This document shows positions 12,490-22,490 of a stretch of DNA of 64,000 bases, piece by piece. Position 1 is the first letter of the stretch; each line of letters starts with the position of its first letter. A program made the translations under genes and the position numbers. The notes beneath the pieces are model-generated. The model did no database searches and was not told the DNA's origin. It saw only the letters and a program-made list of their open reading frames with translations. This stretch comes from Rhizophlyctis rosea (lineage: Eukaryota > Chytridiomycota > Chytridiomycetes > Rhizophlyctidales > Rhizophlyctidaceae): the NCBI GenBank assembly GCA_027596075.1, contig JADGJC010000129.1, positions 43,297-107,296 on the forward strand. The letters run 5' to 3'.

Positions 12490-13549
12490 TCACTGATACG
12501 CCGCAGTCTCCTTCTCACACCACTCCCAAAACTTCTCCGCATTCCCATTCCTCGCCCCCTCCAACACATCGCTCCTCAAATTCTCCGTATCAATCCTCCC
12601 CCACGGAATAATATACCCCCCATTAGTCTCCTTCGTCACCTCCGGACTCCATCCAGCAAACAGCTCTGTGTACCCTCCCAACTTGGCTTCATGAAACAAG
12701 GGTTGGAAGAGCATACTCTCAACCTTCGATATGTGACGTTGTAGCTCTGTACGCAAATTACCAGGATTCCAAGCAACGAAAAGAACGTTTTCGTCCGTGT
12801 ATCGCCGCGCAAATTCGTGCGCTAGGAAGAAGTTTCCGGCTTTGGATTGGGCGTAGTCTGTTGATGGGGTGTTGTGTACTTTTGGCGCACCTGTCGATGG
12901 GTCAAATTCGACGCCGCCTTTGGGAGAGCCGAGTTGGACTACTAGGGAACCGGCAAAGGTCGCGCGGACGGTGTTTGGCGGGGAGGTTTTGGCTGTTTGA
13001 GAAAGGATGGGGAGGAGGAGGTGTGTGAAGAGGTAGGGGCCTAGACAGTTCGTGCCCATTTGGACTTCGTGGTTGTGGGCGTCTTTTGTGCCTACGGGCG
13101 GAGTCATGACCCCAGCATTGTTGGTAAGGACGTCTAGGCGGGTCTCCTTGGAGAGGAAGGATTGGACGGCGGGTTTGATTGTTACCAGGTTTGAGAAGTC
13201 AACCTTTGTGTGAAGGGTAGCAAGTGTTGGGATCAGGACTTTGCAGAAAGAAGTCAATTTCTTCCAATAATGTGAGTCTTACCAGCAGGAATTCCAATCT
13301 TCCGGTTGAGTTGGGGAACTCCGCTTTCAATCCTTCAATGGCCTTCAAAGCCTTCTGTTCTGTCCGACCGGCAACATAGATAGTTGCATTTTTCTGATAC
13401 AGGAAACGGACTAATTCAAGACCACAACCCGTATACCCGCCCGTGACAATGTGGACTTTGCCGGATTGGTCAGGTAGGTGGGTTTCCGTAAAGGTAGGAG
13501 GTGGGAGGTTGAAACTCTGTTTGTAGAAGGAGGATGCTTGCGCGCCCAT
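12490..13549 (-). CDS. Short-chain dehydrogenase/reductase, Bli-4-like
   Basis: Two exons, complement(join(12490..13203,13283..13549)), give 326 residues; the intron (gtaaga...aaag) removes 79 bp and keeps the frame. The Rossmann-fold cofactor motif is VHIVTGGYTGCG (TGxxxGxG) near residue 35. Next come LDVLTNNAGVM (NNAG) and the catalytic YAQSK (YxxxK). The usual active-site Ser context is altered to ATFAGSLVV. C-terminal WNPGNLRTELQRH and YTELFAGWSPEVT are typical of the fungal light-induced alcohol dehydrogenase (Bli-4) group of NAD(P)-dependent oxidoreductases. The substrate cannot be deduced. The start MGAQASSF is the first ATG and fits the family length. Confidence 0.88.
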
Positions 13550-14344
13550 TGTTGACGCTTTGTAGGATACTTTAGGTTAGAGGTTGATTGGATTGCGTTG
13601 GGAATGAAACGTATTTGAGTATGCGACGTATGAAAGATTGAAAAGCGAAGGGCTCCGCGTGTGGCCGCTTATATTGGGAAGGCGTGATGTTTTTGATCAG
13701 GAATAGGCAAGTGGCTGCGATACGACGTGGATGTTGATTTTTGGCGCATCACTTCCAGGATTTGTCCGCGGTGTTGGATATCGGACGTCCGAAACGGCTT
13801 TGGCGCCTGCGGAGCCAGATTGATTATGTAAGTAAAGCAGGTCGCGGTCCTCAAACAATACACACATCAGGGGGGCGGGCCGTTCGTGGTGCTGTTGCCG
13901 CGCCCGTTCGAGTCCGATTCGCGAGAAGGAACGAGCTAGTAGGCGAACAAGGGTGGCGAGGGCACGGCGACGTTGGAGCAGTTTGTGAGGGGGATGATGA
14001 GTTGTGAGCTAGCCAACGGCCAAGTCGCAGGATACCGTGCTTGACATTTACCCTTCGCCGCTGCTGTGAAGGAAAATTTAAGCTTTTTCATTGTAAGGAA
14101 CAATCCCGCCTCTGAGGACAAGCTATGCATCTGTTCAGGCATTCTCGCACTACTTCATCCGTATAAATGTATTGACAAACATAGCTACGTTCAATGCTTG
14201 TCAGTTCATGGTAACAGTGAATGTCTTGGATAGCTCTATCTAGTCCTATCAATCTATTTGGGCATATTGCATCTATCTATGAATCCTATCACTTCACTTA
14301 CTTCCTTAACACTACACCCGACCAAAAGCGCTCACGTCGCCACA
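13550..14344. other. Spacer upstream of the dehydrogenase and downstream of the HET gene
   Basis: Nearly 800 bp hold short frames only. A sequence resembling a tRNA B box (GTTCGAGTCC, near 13907) lacks a matching T stem or A box. The region probably contains the promoter of the minus-strand dehydrogenase. Confidence 0.35.
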
Positions 14345-17117
14345 TCAAACAATAACAAGGCTCTCAAACCTCTCCGCATCCTCCCAACACCCCTTCCAAC
14401 TTCCAATAACCGGTCCCAAATACTTGTATGTCCCCTTCGCACCCCCCAAAGCTTCCAGCAACACACCACCCATAACGTCGCACCGGTTCTTCCTGAATGT
14501 CCAAATTACCAGCTTTTCACCTTTGGACCAGGAAGATGGAAAGGGAAGCGTGTTGTCTTCGGATCCATCGTCGTCATCCACATCTTCGTTGTCGTCATCT
14601 CCGTCACCATCTTCGGGTTCTGTTTTCTCCTGTTTTGAGAGCCATTTCTGGGCGTTTTTGGAGTCGACAAGGATTTCATATTCGTCGAGGGTGATTTCTT
14701 TGGGGGGGAAATCGGGGCGTTAAGCTCAAGCTAAGTATTAATTCATCATAAGCATTTACCTGCTCCTCCGTATGCGATGTGACAACCGTCTGGCAAGTGG
14801 CGACCAGCTTTACCAACATGGAGGCCGCCCTCATGGTACACACGTGCTGCAAATAGCGGTTATGAATTGGGTATTTACTAAATCTAGATCTGATTACACC
14901 ATTAACTCACCAATGTAAAGCGGATTACCATTGCCTTCCTGGCCAGCCTGTACAGCTCCGTCGGGAATCTTATTGCCTGTGGTAGAGACCTGAAGCCATA
15001 AAAAGATTGTAACGATGGATATGACGATACAGAGGGAATTCATAAACTGAATGACAAACCTTACCCAAGATGTTGGTGGCAGCATATCACTCTGCTCCAC
15101 TTCTTCCCATGAACTGTCTGCTTCTTCATCATCTCCCTCCAGCTTCTCATTGTCCTCAACGTCCTCTCCTTCATTTTCTTCATCTTCATTGTCATTCTCC
15201 TCCTGACCAACGTCACCACCCTCCCCTTCTTTCTCGCCATCTTCTTCATCTCCCTGCGCCTCCTGGTCGTCCTCTCCATCCTCTCCTCCTTCTTCCGCAT
15301 CTTCCGCGCCATCCTCCTCCTCACCATTGTCACCACCCTCCTCCTCCTCATCTCCATAAACTCCACTCAAACAAACAACCTCGACTCCCTTCCCCTCCAC
15401 ATCACAAACCCAAGCCCTATCCCACCCAATATTGAACGAGACCCAACTGGTGAAGTCCGGATCGTCTTTTGCCTTACTCTTCTTGAATGTCTCCCTAAAC
15501 ACTAAACGTCCCTTTACGCCTCGCGCGTTCGTGATCCGCACACCCTCACCACCCAAGAGTTCCGGATCGCACAGTGCGCTCAATTCATCGTCGGTGACGA
15601 TCCAATTGTCCATGCTTTGTGGTGCCCAGGTCAGGCCGATTTGTTTGAGGTGGGGACCGGACGTGCGCATGAGGGCTAGAGCACTGCGTGGAGTGATGTG
15701 GGAGAGGAGGCGCCGGTAGATTGTGTCAAGGTCGTCGGTGTAGGAGATGGGGAAATCGTCGACTTCTGAGAGGAGACCTGATGCACAATATTGACATAAT
15801 GTCACTAAGATAAATGATAGAAAGATCCCCGGCATTTGATAAGGAGGGCGTAAAACGCCCTTCGGCGAAGCCTCACCTAAAAGACCATACACCCTATCCT
15901 GGTCCCTCGAACATTGCCTCCCTTTACTAAAGTAAATCGCTTGGGTCGCCGTGACGGTTTCCATCTTCCTCATCAATTGACATCCCATGAAGTTATGACA
16001 CCCGTTCCACAAGTCGTCATCAAATCCGCCAGGCCACTCAGTCCCGCCCATCGTAGCCTTCCGAAACACCTCAAACACATCATGCACATCGAAGTTGTTC
16101 ACTAATCCATACTCGCGCGAGGTGTTTTCTGATGTCGGCCAGGAGAGGAAGTACAGATCGATCGGAAGGACAAACTCCTGGAGTGTCCAAACTCGTTGAA
16201 GCCATGGGTCGCGAAGGAAATCAATACAAGCCTGCAATCTTTTCTTCCCCTTCTTTCCGCCAAATAACTCCTCAACAACCCTCGCATCATGTCGAGACGC
16301 GTGAGTCCACCCAGCATGTCCTCCACCCCACTTCACCAACCCCCTTGCCGCAATCTCGCTCATCTCCTTAAAGTACCCCAAAGCATCGATGCCTTCCTCG
16401 TGACTCAGTAGGGCAATCGTACCTCCGCCGTTACGGTAGTATTGCCTCATGGCGGTAACTTGCGTCTCGGCGTCGCGGGAGCCGGAGGATTGGTCGATGC
16501 AGAGAACGTCCATCCACAGCCATTTGCACCAGGGGACGGCACGTTGGAGGGTTGTAAGGAGGGTGGAAATTTTGGTTGGGTTGTCGACGGGTGCGGACCA
16601 GGTGCAGCCGTAGGGGGTGAGGTCTTCTGAGTAGGATATGTCGCCCCTTCGTATTGTGGGTGTGAAGTCAGCTTACGATGTCATTGAACGTCCGTTCGAT
16701 CGCTTCACGACCCATGTAAACAAACAGAGAGAATCCGCACAAGTAAACAAATGAAACCAATCTCTCTCCCCTTCCCTCCCACACCCACAGAAACCCCCAC
16801 AAAACAAACGCCCTCCATAAAACTCACCAAACATGCGAAATACAAAAATACTTCTGCGCCTCCAACCGACAATACCCACACAACTCGCTCGTAACAACCA
16901 CCTGCCTCGTCCGCAAACACATCAACCGCACCGGTAAAGGTCCCAACCGCGCACGCGGGCCCGATCGCGTATTATATTCGCTGATTCGTTTACAACACGC
17001 ACAGACCGCCGGCTGGGCATCCTGGAATTTTTCGAATTGGGTGTCGGAGAGGGTGGTTATTCCTAATGTCAACATGATTTTTGATCGTGCTGGTATGCGA
17101 GGACGAATTGGCGACAT
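14345..17117 (-). CDS. HET-domain protein fused to an acidic linker and a DM9/DUF3421 domain
   Basis: Six exons, complement(join(14345..14697,14760..14846,14911..14989,15065..15777,15877..16646,16828..17117)), close in frame to give about 634 residues. The HET part has all the usual blocks: YFCISHVWGDISYS, WLWMDVLCIDQ, QVTAMRQYYRNGG, DPWLQRVWTLQEFVLP and DRVYGLLGLLSEV. HET domains mark fungal incompatibility and cell-death proteins. A low-complexity Glu/Asp/Gly-rich linker of about 90 residues follows. The C-terminal exons encode GNKIPDGAVQAGQEGNGNPL, YIARVYHEGGLHVGKAG and CHIAYGGAEITLDEYEILV, the signature of DM9/DUF3421 repeats, which are lectin-like modules. The start is the first in-frame ATG (MSPIRPRIP); upstream sequence is open from a GTG at 17216, so a further 5' exon is possible. 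Reading the C-terminus without splicing gives a spurious hydrophobic tail. Confidence 0.85.
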
Positions 17118-17583
17118 TGGCGAGGAGGATTGGAATTTGGAGGTGGGAGGAAAGGAGGTGATCTTCTCATTGTATAGGATTCTTTGGTGGGGCCCTAATG
17201 GTGAGATTTTCTTCACCCCAAACCCTCATGAAGGGAAGCGGCGACGCGATGGTGTGGGGGCTCCTTTGGGGCGTCCGCGCAGCATCCGGATTCAATTCCG
17301 GCAGCCCACCGCGGAGGGCCGGAGGACCTGCATAACAAATGTATGTGGAACGTAAGTTTGGGCGTCTTCTGCTGCCGCTGAGACAAACCCCTCGGAGCGT
17401 GAAATTTCATATGCCTCTTTTTGAAAATCCGCTCAAGCAATCAAATAAACGTTCAGTTGGCGTACGGGGCACGGTACAATAAGGACAAACAAAACGATCT
17501 TTCCATAACATAAATCAAAAAAGCACCAGCACTCCAGACCATAGGAGCCAGTTATTTCTAGCAGACCAGATCTCATTTCCTTC
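17118..17583. other. Short spacer between HET-DM9 and RabGGTase alpha
   Basis: About 465 bp lie upstream of the HET gene and downstream of the stop of the next minus-strand gene. It may include an extra 5' exon of the HET gene. No other feature is seen. Confidence 0.3.
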
Positions 17584-20066
17584 TCACAGCACAACATCAA
17601 CTCCCCTCCCCCTCAACCCCCCAACCAACCCCCCCCACCCCTCACTCCCCACAACCGCATTCCCACCAACTTCAAAACTTTCCAACCCACTCACACCCTC
17701 CAGCTCCCTCAACCCTTCCAAACTCCTGATATCGTTCCCCTTAACCCTTAGAATCCTCAACCTCCTCAACCCACTAACACCCTCCACCCTCCTGAGCCGA
17801 TTATCATTGAGATTAATCTCCTCTAATAGTGGAAGGCATGCAACTGATTTCATGGAGCGAATGTGGTTGGAGGAAAGGTCTAGGATGCGAATAGTAAAGA
17901 GGGGTGAGATGGTTTGAGGAGAGAAAGTTGTGAGAGGATTGGGTGAGGGGGCGAAGGTGAAGGATGTTGATGGGGTTGTCTGCCAAAGTATGATAATGGG
18001 ACGTCAGCACAATACCAGGATAGCTGAAAAGGCAAACAATGGTCTCTTACCGCTGAAGGATAAACAGCCGCACTAACGGCACGTTGGAGCAAGAAATCGC
18101 TTTCTGTGAGGACAAGGTCAGCCAATCCATTCACGAGGAGATTCTCACATCAATATGCCGTACTCAAATCCCGATAATACTCCGCCCTAAACGAATCCAA
18201 CTTCTCCAACCTCCCAAGAATTTTGACAGCCGCCTCGTCACGTCCCCCCACCTCTTTCAACATGTAAACAAGCGTCAACAGCGCCCCTAAACAAATAAAC
18301 AAAAGAAGATGTAAACAAACACATTGCACTGAGTGGCAACGCCACGTCCCACCCACATTTACTATCCGGCTCAACCTCCACCAACTCCTCCACGGACTTC
18401 AATTCCCGCTCCCAAATTGAATGCGATTGGTACGTTACATCTTGTTGTTGCTCGTCGGCGTGGACTGGGTCGCTGTCAATGGGCATGGCGGCTTCCACGG
18501 TAACCGTTGCAGTTGCTGAATAAGGCAGTCAACAAATGGATGCAACGGCAGAACTCTCTTTTCTTTGAACTCACCATCGCCTAATTTGAACTTCCGCAGA
18601 ATTTTGCCGCCCAAAGAGCCACCAGATGCAGATCGGAATGCCTCTCTCCCCAATGTCACAACAAGCTCGTTGCCTTTGGGAAGAGCAGGCAACCAGATCG
18701 TGTGAACGGGGGTATATTCGGAAGATTGGGCGGCAGGAGATTGTGTTACTTCGTTGCCGTCAATTGTGACGGAAATAGCTGCTGGTCGTGACATCTAAAA
18801 GGAGTTGCTCGATCAATATCGGGCGATTAAAGCTCCCTTTTTGTCTCTTCCCGCAGGTAGACTTTACCAAAGTGGGCTGATTGAATGACAATACAATGGC
18901 CGATCTTTCAGTCTCTCGCAGTAGACATGTTCCCAACAATGTAAGCGGTAAAGGCTCTGATGCAAATTGAGCAGATTAGTTGCATGTTCTCTACGAGTCA
19001 AACTGCGTTTCCCATACACACGTTTGCCCAGCAACCACCGCTGATACAACCAAGCGCTCTGATCTGCCGGTTCCGTGTAGACTGCATTGCGCACGAGTTC
19101 CAAATCTGCCGCACATGCTGATGAGTTTCCATCCTATTAAAATCCACACAGAGCGTCACAAACCCTGCTCAATCGTCTTCTGTTGCTCCACCGGCGTCGT
19201 GAACGTCGCAAACAACTGTTTACTCCGATAATGCCACGCAGAGTAATTGGAAAAGTTCTGGTGGATCTTTGCGGTTGAGAAATCAAATTCGTCTTTTGGG
19301 GTGCGGTCGGGGAGTTGGGCGATTACGTCGCGTCGGTATTTCCATCCGTGGACTGTTGCACGCGAACAGAAGGGAAGCGATTTCAACATCACCCGTAAGA
19401 CGATACTGCTGAATGTTTCCACTCACAATTTCGTGCATCTTTATCCAACAACATATCCACCAACTTCAGTTCCCGCGCCCAATCAGGTTGAGGAGAGGAC
19501 TCCAACGTCCAGCGCCGATGGTTCCATAGCCAATATGATTTGGGATTGGTGAGGAGAGCTTGGTCCACTAGTTTGAGCTCCTGTTTGCACCGTGCCTGTT
19601 TGGTAGCTTCATCCCTGCAAGTAAATAATGGTCAGTACTCCGGGTGGCGGAGCCCCAGGTATGGTGAACCAATTACCTACAAGCCTTCGAACAAATGGAG
19701 GAGAATCTCTCTCCTGAAATTCCATACGGTGTAATGTTCGGGATTGATTGAAAGTACAGTGGCCGTCAGTTTGAGAGCTTCCTCGTCCAGTTCGCCATTT
19801 CGCCGCTGAGCACGGAGCACTATGTTAATCCCTATGGTGCAACACCCAGCAATCGACAATAGGTCGCGTTTACCTTTCGATAAGTACTCTCGCACAGCTC
19901 CTTATACTCTGCTATTCTTCGCTTATTCTTCTCCCTTCGAGCTTCGAGGACGCTCTCGGGCACCTTGACTTTCTTTTGGTGGTGCTGCAAGATTGAAGGG
20001 GGTCAGTATCACGTTTCGTAGCAGGAGTGAGCGCTAGTCAGCTCATACCGTGCCGTCGGAAGACAT
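17584..20066 (-). CDS. BET4: Rab geranylgeranyltransferase alpha subunit with Ig-like and LRR domains
   Basis: This is one long minus-strand gene. It starts with a six-codon exon (MSSDGT, ATG at 20066), then a basic helix. The prenyltransferase-alpha repeats follow: [55 protein letters not shown] and [14 protein letters not shown]. Two further introns (donor gtgtgt, acceptor catcag; donor gtaaag, acceptor ttttag) connect WLLGK to [14 protein letters not shown] and then [13 protein letters not shown], the start of the Ig-like insert. The linker helix ([20 protein letters not shown]) and C-terminal leucine-rich repeats ([20 protein letters not shown]) follow. The enzyme attaches geranylgeranyl to Rab GTPases together with a beta subunit and REP. 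This architecture is that of the mammalian subunit; budding yeast Bet4 lacks the Ig and LRR parts. Confidence 0.88.
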
Positions 20067-20564
20067 GGTAGCTTATGCTCGCGTTGCCTCTCCAGTAGTG
20101 CAATTGGTTTGCTTCAGGCAACACGATGAAGTGGTTGTAAACAGCGACATAAGAAGAACGCGCTTGCCTCTGGCCGGAAGTTCGGAACCCAGAAACAGGT
20201 CTCTGATAGCTATTTTTAGCCCTATACACAGCCAAAGGCAAGTTTCAGGGTCCTAGGAAATTGCATTTGCAGAATGGAATTCTCTTGAGGTTAAACTTGC
20301 TAATGTTATGCACATCATGAATCACCCGTGCGATGATAGCAGTCATGTTTGCGTCCGTGAGGGCCAATGTATAGAAGACAATCATTCAGATCTGGGCCCA
20401 TTATCGACTCGGAAGGGAAATGGTGTCTGATCCTCAGGATTGTCACGCGGCACGTGTGAACGGAAAGACGGTCCATGATTTTCCCTTTGCTCACATGCTC
20501 CAGTAAACACAAGTATCTCTTCCAAAAAATACATATATACATGGCAACCCTCCTCCTCCACCCA
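20067..20564. other. Spacer upstream of RabGGTase alpha
   Basis: About 500 bp lie between the start of RabGGTase alpha and the stop of the peroxidase, both on the minus strand. It is presumed to contain the RabGGTase promoter. No specific motif is identified. Confidence 0.3.
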
Positions 20565-21686
20565 TCAAAACCGATAAACCTCAGCCCCCTCCGGAAACTC
20601 CACCCCACTCTCCATCAACTTCCTAAACGCTCCAGCAAAATCCCCAAAAAACTTCTCCTGATCTCCCGCATACTCCTCACAAATCCCCCTCAACTCCGGA
20701 TCCCTCAAAAGATACATATCCGTAGGCAACATCATCAACTTCTCCCCCTCCGGATAGGCCTCAAACTGCTTAATCCCGTTACTCAGCGTCGCTTCCTTCC
20801 ACTCATCCTCCAAAAGCTCCACGTAATATTCGTTAGAGAACTCGGTAGGATCGTCAATCCAGGGACCGTCATAACCGGACCGTTCCATGTGCCCACGACC
20901 TAGGCAGTGTCCGCCCATAAGGGCCACCATGTCGCGTTTTGTTAGACCCATGCGGGCGAATTTTGAAAACATGGTTTCTTTTGTGTCTTCTGGTAAGGGA
21001 AACCGTCCTTCCTGGTCTTTATGCACTTGATCCCCCAGCTGGATATCCTTCCTCCCTGCTCGCCAAGGTATGGAAGGTCCACCCAACTCCTTCACCGCCA
21101 CAACACCGCACAAGACATAAAGATCTGCATAGGTGACCTCCGGGAACCGTTCCTTGACTGGATCCAACCGATTGCGGGCTAGATCCAACCCCCCGTGGAG
21201 GGGATCGGTGGCTTTGAAGGATAACCGCATGTAAGCGCCGTTGGAACCTCCGCTGTTGTCTTGGGCTGAGTACGTGGCGCAGGAATGCCAGGCGAGGCGG
21301 ACAAAGAGCGGGCCCCAGCCGTCTTGTTGGGTTTTGTCGGGGATTAGGGAGCGGATATGATCGGCTACGGCTTTGTAGTCTACGTTCGGTGGTGAGGGGT
21401 GGGTGCTGGGTTCGACGGGGGCGGTGTTGGGCTGGGCTGGGGTGGTGGTGGAGGTAGTCATTGTGGCGGGGTAGGGTGGGGTGTTGTCACGCGCGGTGGT
21501 TGGGGACGAGGCGAAGGAAGGTGAAGGACGTGTGCAGGCTCCTCCCATGAATGGTGGAAGGGTTGGGGTGGTGCGTGTGCGGTGGGATATTTGACGAGCC
21601 TGGGAAAGGGTGAGAGGATGGATACTTAACGCGGTGATGGGGCAGGCAAACAATGACTTTATATGAAGAACTCTCGCTATGTGCAT
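20565..21686 (-). CDS. CCP1: Cytochrome c peroxidase (class I heme peroxidase)
   Basis: A single open frame encodes a class I peroxidase. The distal active-site Arg, Trp and His sit in PLFVRLAWHSCATY. The proximal heme His is in VALMGGHCLGRGH, followed by ERSGYDGPW with the radical-forming Trp. LPTDMYLLRDP carries the conserved Asp partner. The enzyme reduces hydrogen peroxide with ferrocytochrome c in the mitochondrial intermembrane space. The start is uncertain. MHIARVLHIKSLFACP at 21686 gives a 75-residue leader rich in Arg and hydroxylated residues and almost free of acids, as in the yeast enzyme's presequence. MGGACTRP (21548) and MTTSTTTPAQ (21461) are alternatives. A TATAAAG on the minus strand at 21657-21663 would favour one of the shorter starts. 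Confidence 0.9.
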   Translation of the reverse strand: MHIARVLHIKSLFACPITALSIHPLTLSQARQISHRTRTTPTLPPFMGGACTRPSPSFASSPTTARDNTPPYPATMTTSTTTPAQPNTAPVEPSTHPSPPNVDYKAVADHIRSLIPDKTQQDGWGPLFVRLAWHSCATYSAQDNSGGSNGAYMRLSFKATDPLHGGLDLARNRLDPVKERFPEVTYADLYVLCGVVAVKELGGPSIPWRAGRKDIQLGDQVHKDQEGRFPLPEDTKETMFSKFARMGLTKRDMVALMGGHCLGRGHMERSGYDGPWIDDPTEFSNEYYVELLEDEWKEATLSNGIKQFEAYPEGEKLMMLPTDMYLLRDPELRGICEEYAGDQEKFFGDFAGAFRKLMESGVEFPEGAEVYRF

Positions 21687-21969
21687 AATAGGTAGTGGGC
21701 GCGCTCTTGTCCCAGCCAAATCTCTATGGTCGCCGCCCAGCAGATCTCGTGAGCCGATACCTGTGCATGGTGAGAAGATGGGCAGGGCTCTTTGTCTGTT
21801 TCGGTGCCAGAAGATGACACAAGGGAGCAAAGCCCAAATTTATCCGCATTCATAACCGCAATCTGCCGGGACCATTTCATCAATGATCTAATCTACGATA
21901 ACAAGCATCATGTAACACAACCCATTCAAACAGGGCTTGTCACACAGGACCTCGTACCACTGTCATGGC

Positions 21970-22165
21970 GGAGGGAATAGCGCAGTGGCAAAGCGGCATG
22001 CAATAGCTGTTGCGCTTGTGGCATAATCCTTGGGTTGCTTGGGTTTGGTGTTCGATCCCCGGATCGGGCATTCCAGCTCACCACACCTCGGCAAAGGGCT
22101 GCCGTATCCTGTCATATCCTCCTGAAAAAGGAGGTGTGATGGGCTGCCCTTTTGCCTGTCATGAT
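21970..22165 (+). repeat. tRNA-like head plus long hairpin, SINE-like element
   Basis: An A-box-like sequence (TAGCGCAGTGGCA, from 21979) and a B-box-like sequence (GTTCGATCCCC, near 22050) lie about 70 bp apart in the order of an RNA polymerase III internal promoter. The T stem and acceptor stem do not pair, so it is not an intact tRNA. Just downstream, 22089-22156 folds into a long hairpin: GGCAAAGGGC pairs with GCCCTTTTGCC, and inside it CATATCCTCCT pairs with AGGAGGTGTGATG around a GAAAA-type loop. This tRNA-derived head with a structured body resembles a SINE or a non-coding RNA gene. Only one copy is visible in the window. Confidence 0.4.
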
Positions 22166-22490
22166 GAATTCGGTCTTCCCAGCTTCCCCACCTTCAATAT
22201 CTGACAGTTTTGGATGGTCTTCTGAGGTCTCGCGTGTTTAATACTGCATGTATTACGATGTCTTTTGTTCCTATCCGCATCTCCATCCCTCAAAATCACA
22301 AAATGACATCGAACACACGCCCAAAATTTGCACACAAAAACTGCAAACCACAACCTTGTTGCAAAAAGCACAAAAAACAAACACTATACACAATCACAAC
22401 AAAGAACAAAAAACAACATAAACGCAATTACAAACACGCAAAAATACCCCGCATCAGACCCCATCAATCAAATAAAACCACCAACCCTCA

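Noticed and set aside
13890..13930. GTTCGAGTCC tRNA B-box match
   Set aside because: It has neither flanking stem nor an A box.
14894..14910. Hydrophobic C-terminus and GELMV end of the unspliced HET reading
   Set aside because: The hydrophobic stretch is intron sequence (15064 down to 14990), and the end codons are also intronic; splicing leads on into the DM9 exons.
15070..15435. Plus-strand Pro/His/Leu-rich frame opposite the HET gene
   Set aside because: It is the shadow of the acidic linker coding repeats (GAA/GAG/GAT) of the HET-DM9 gene.
18864..18920. Stop codon ending RabGGTase alpha at SISPLW
   Set aside because: The frame there is wrong. The frame two bases over reads VLSFNQPTL, matches the mammalian Ig-like insert and splices in phase to the next exon.
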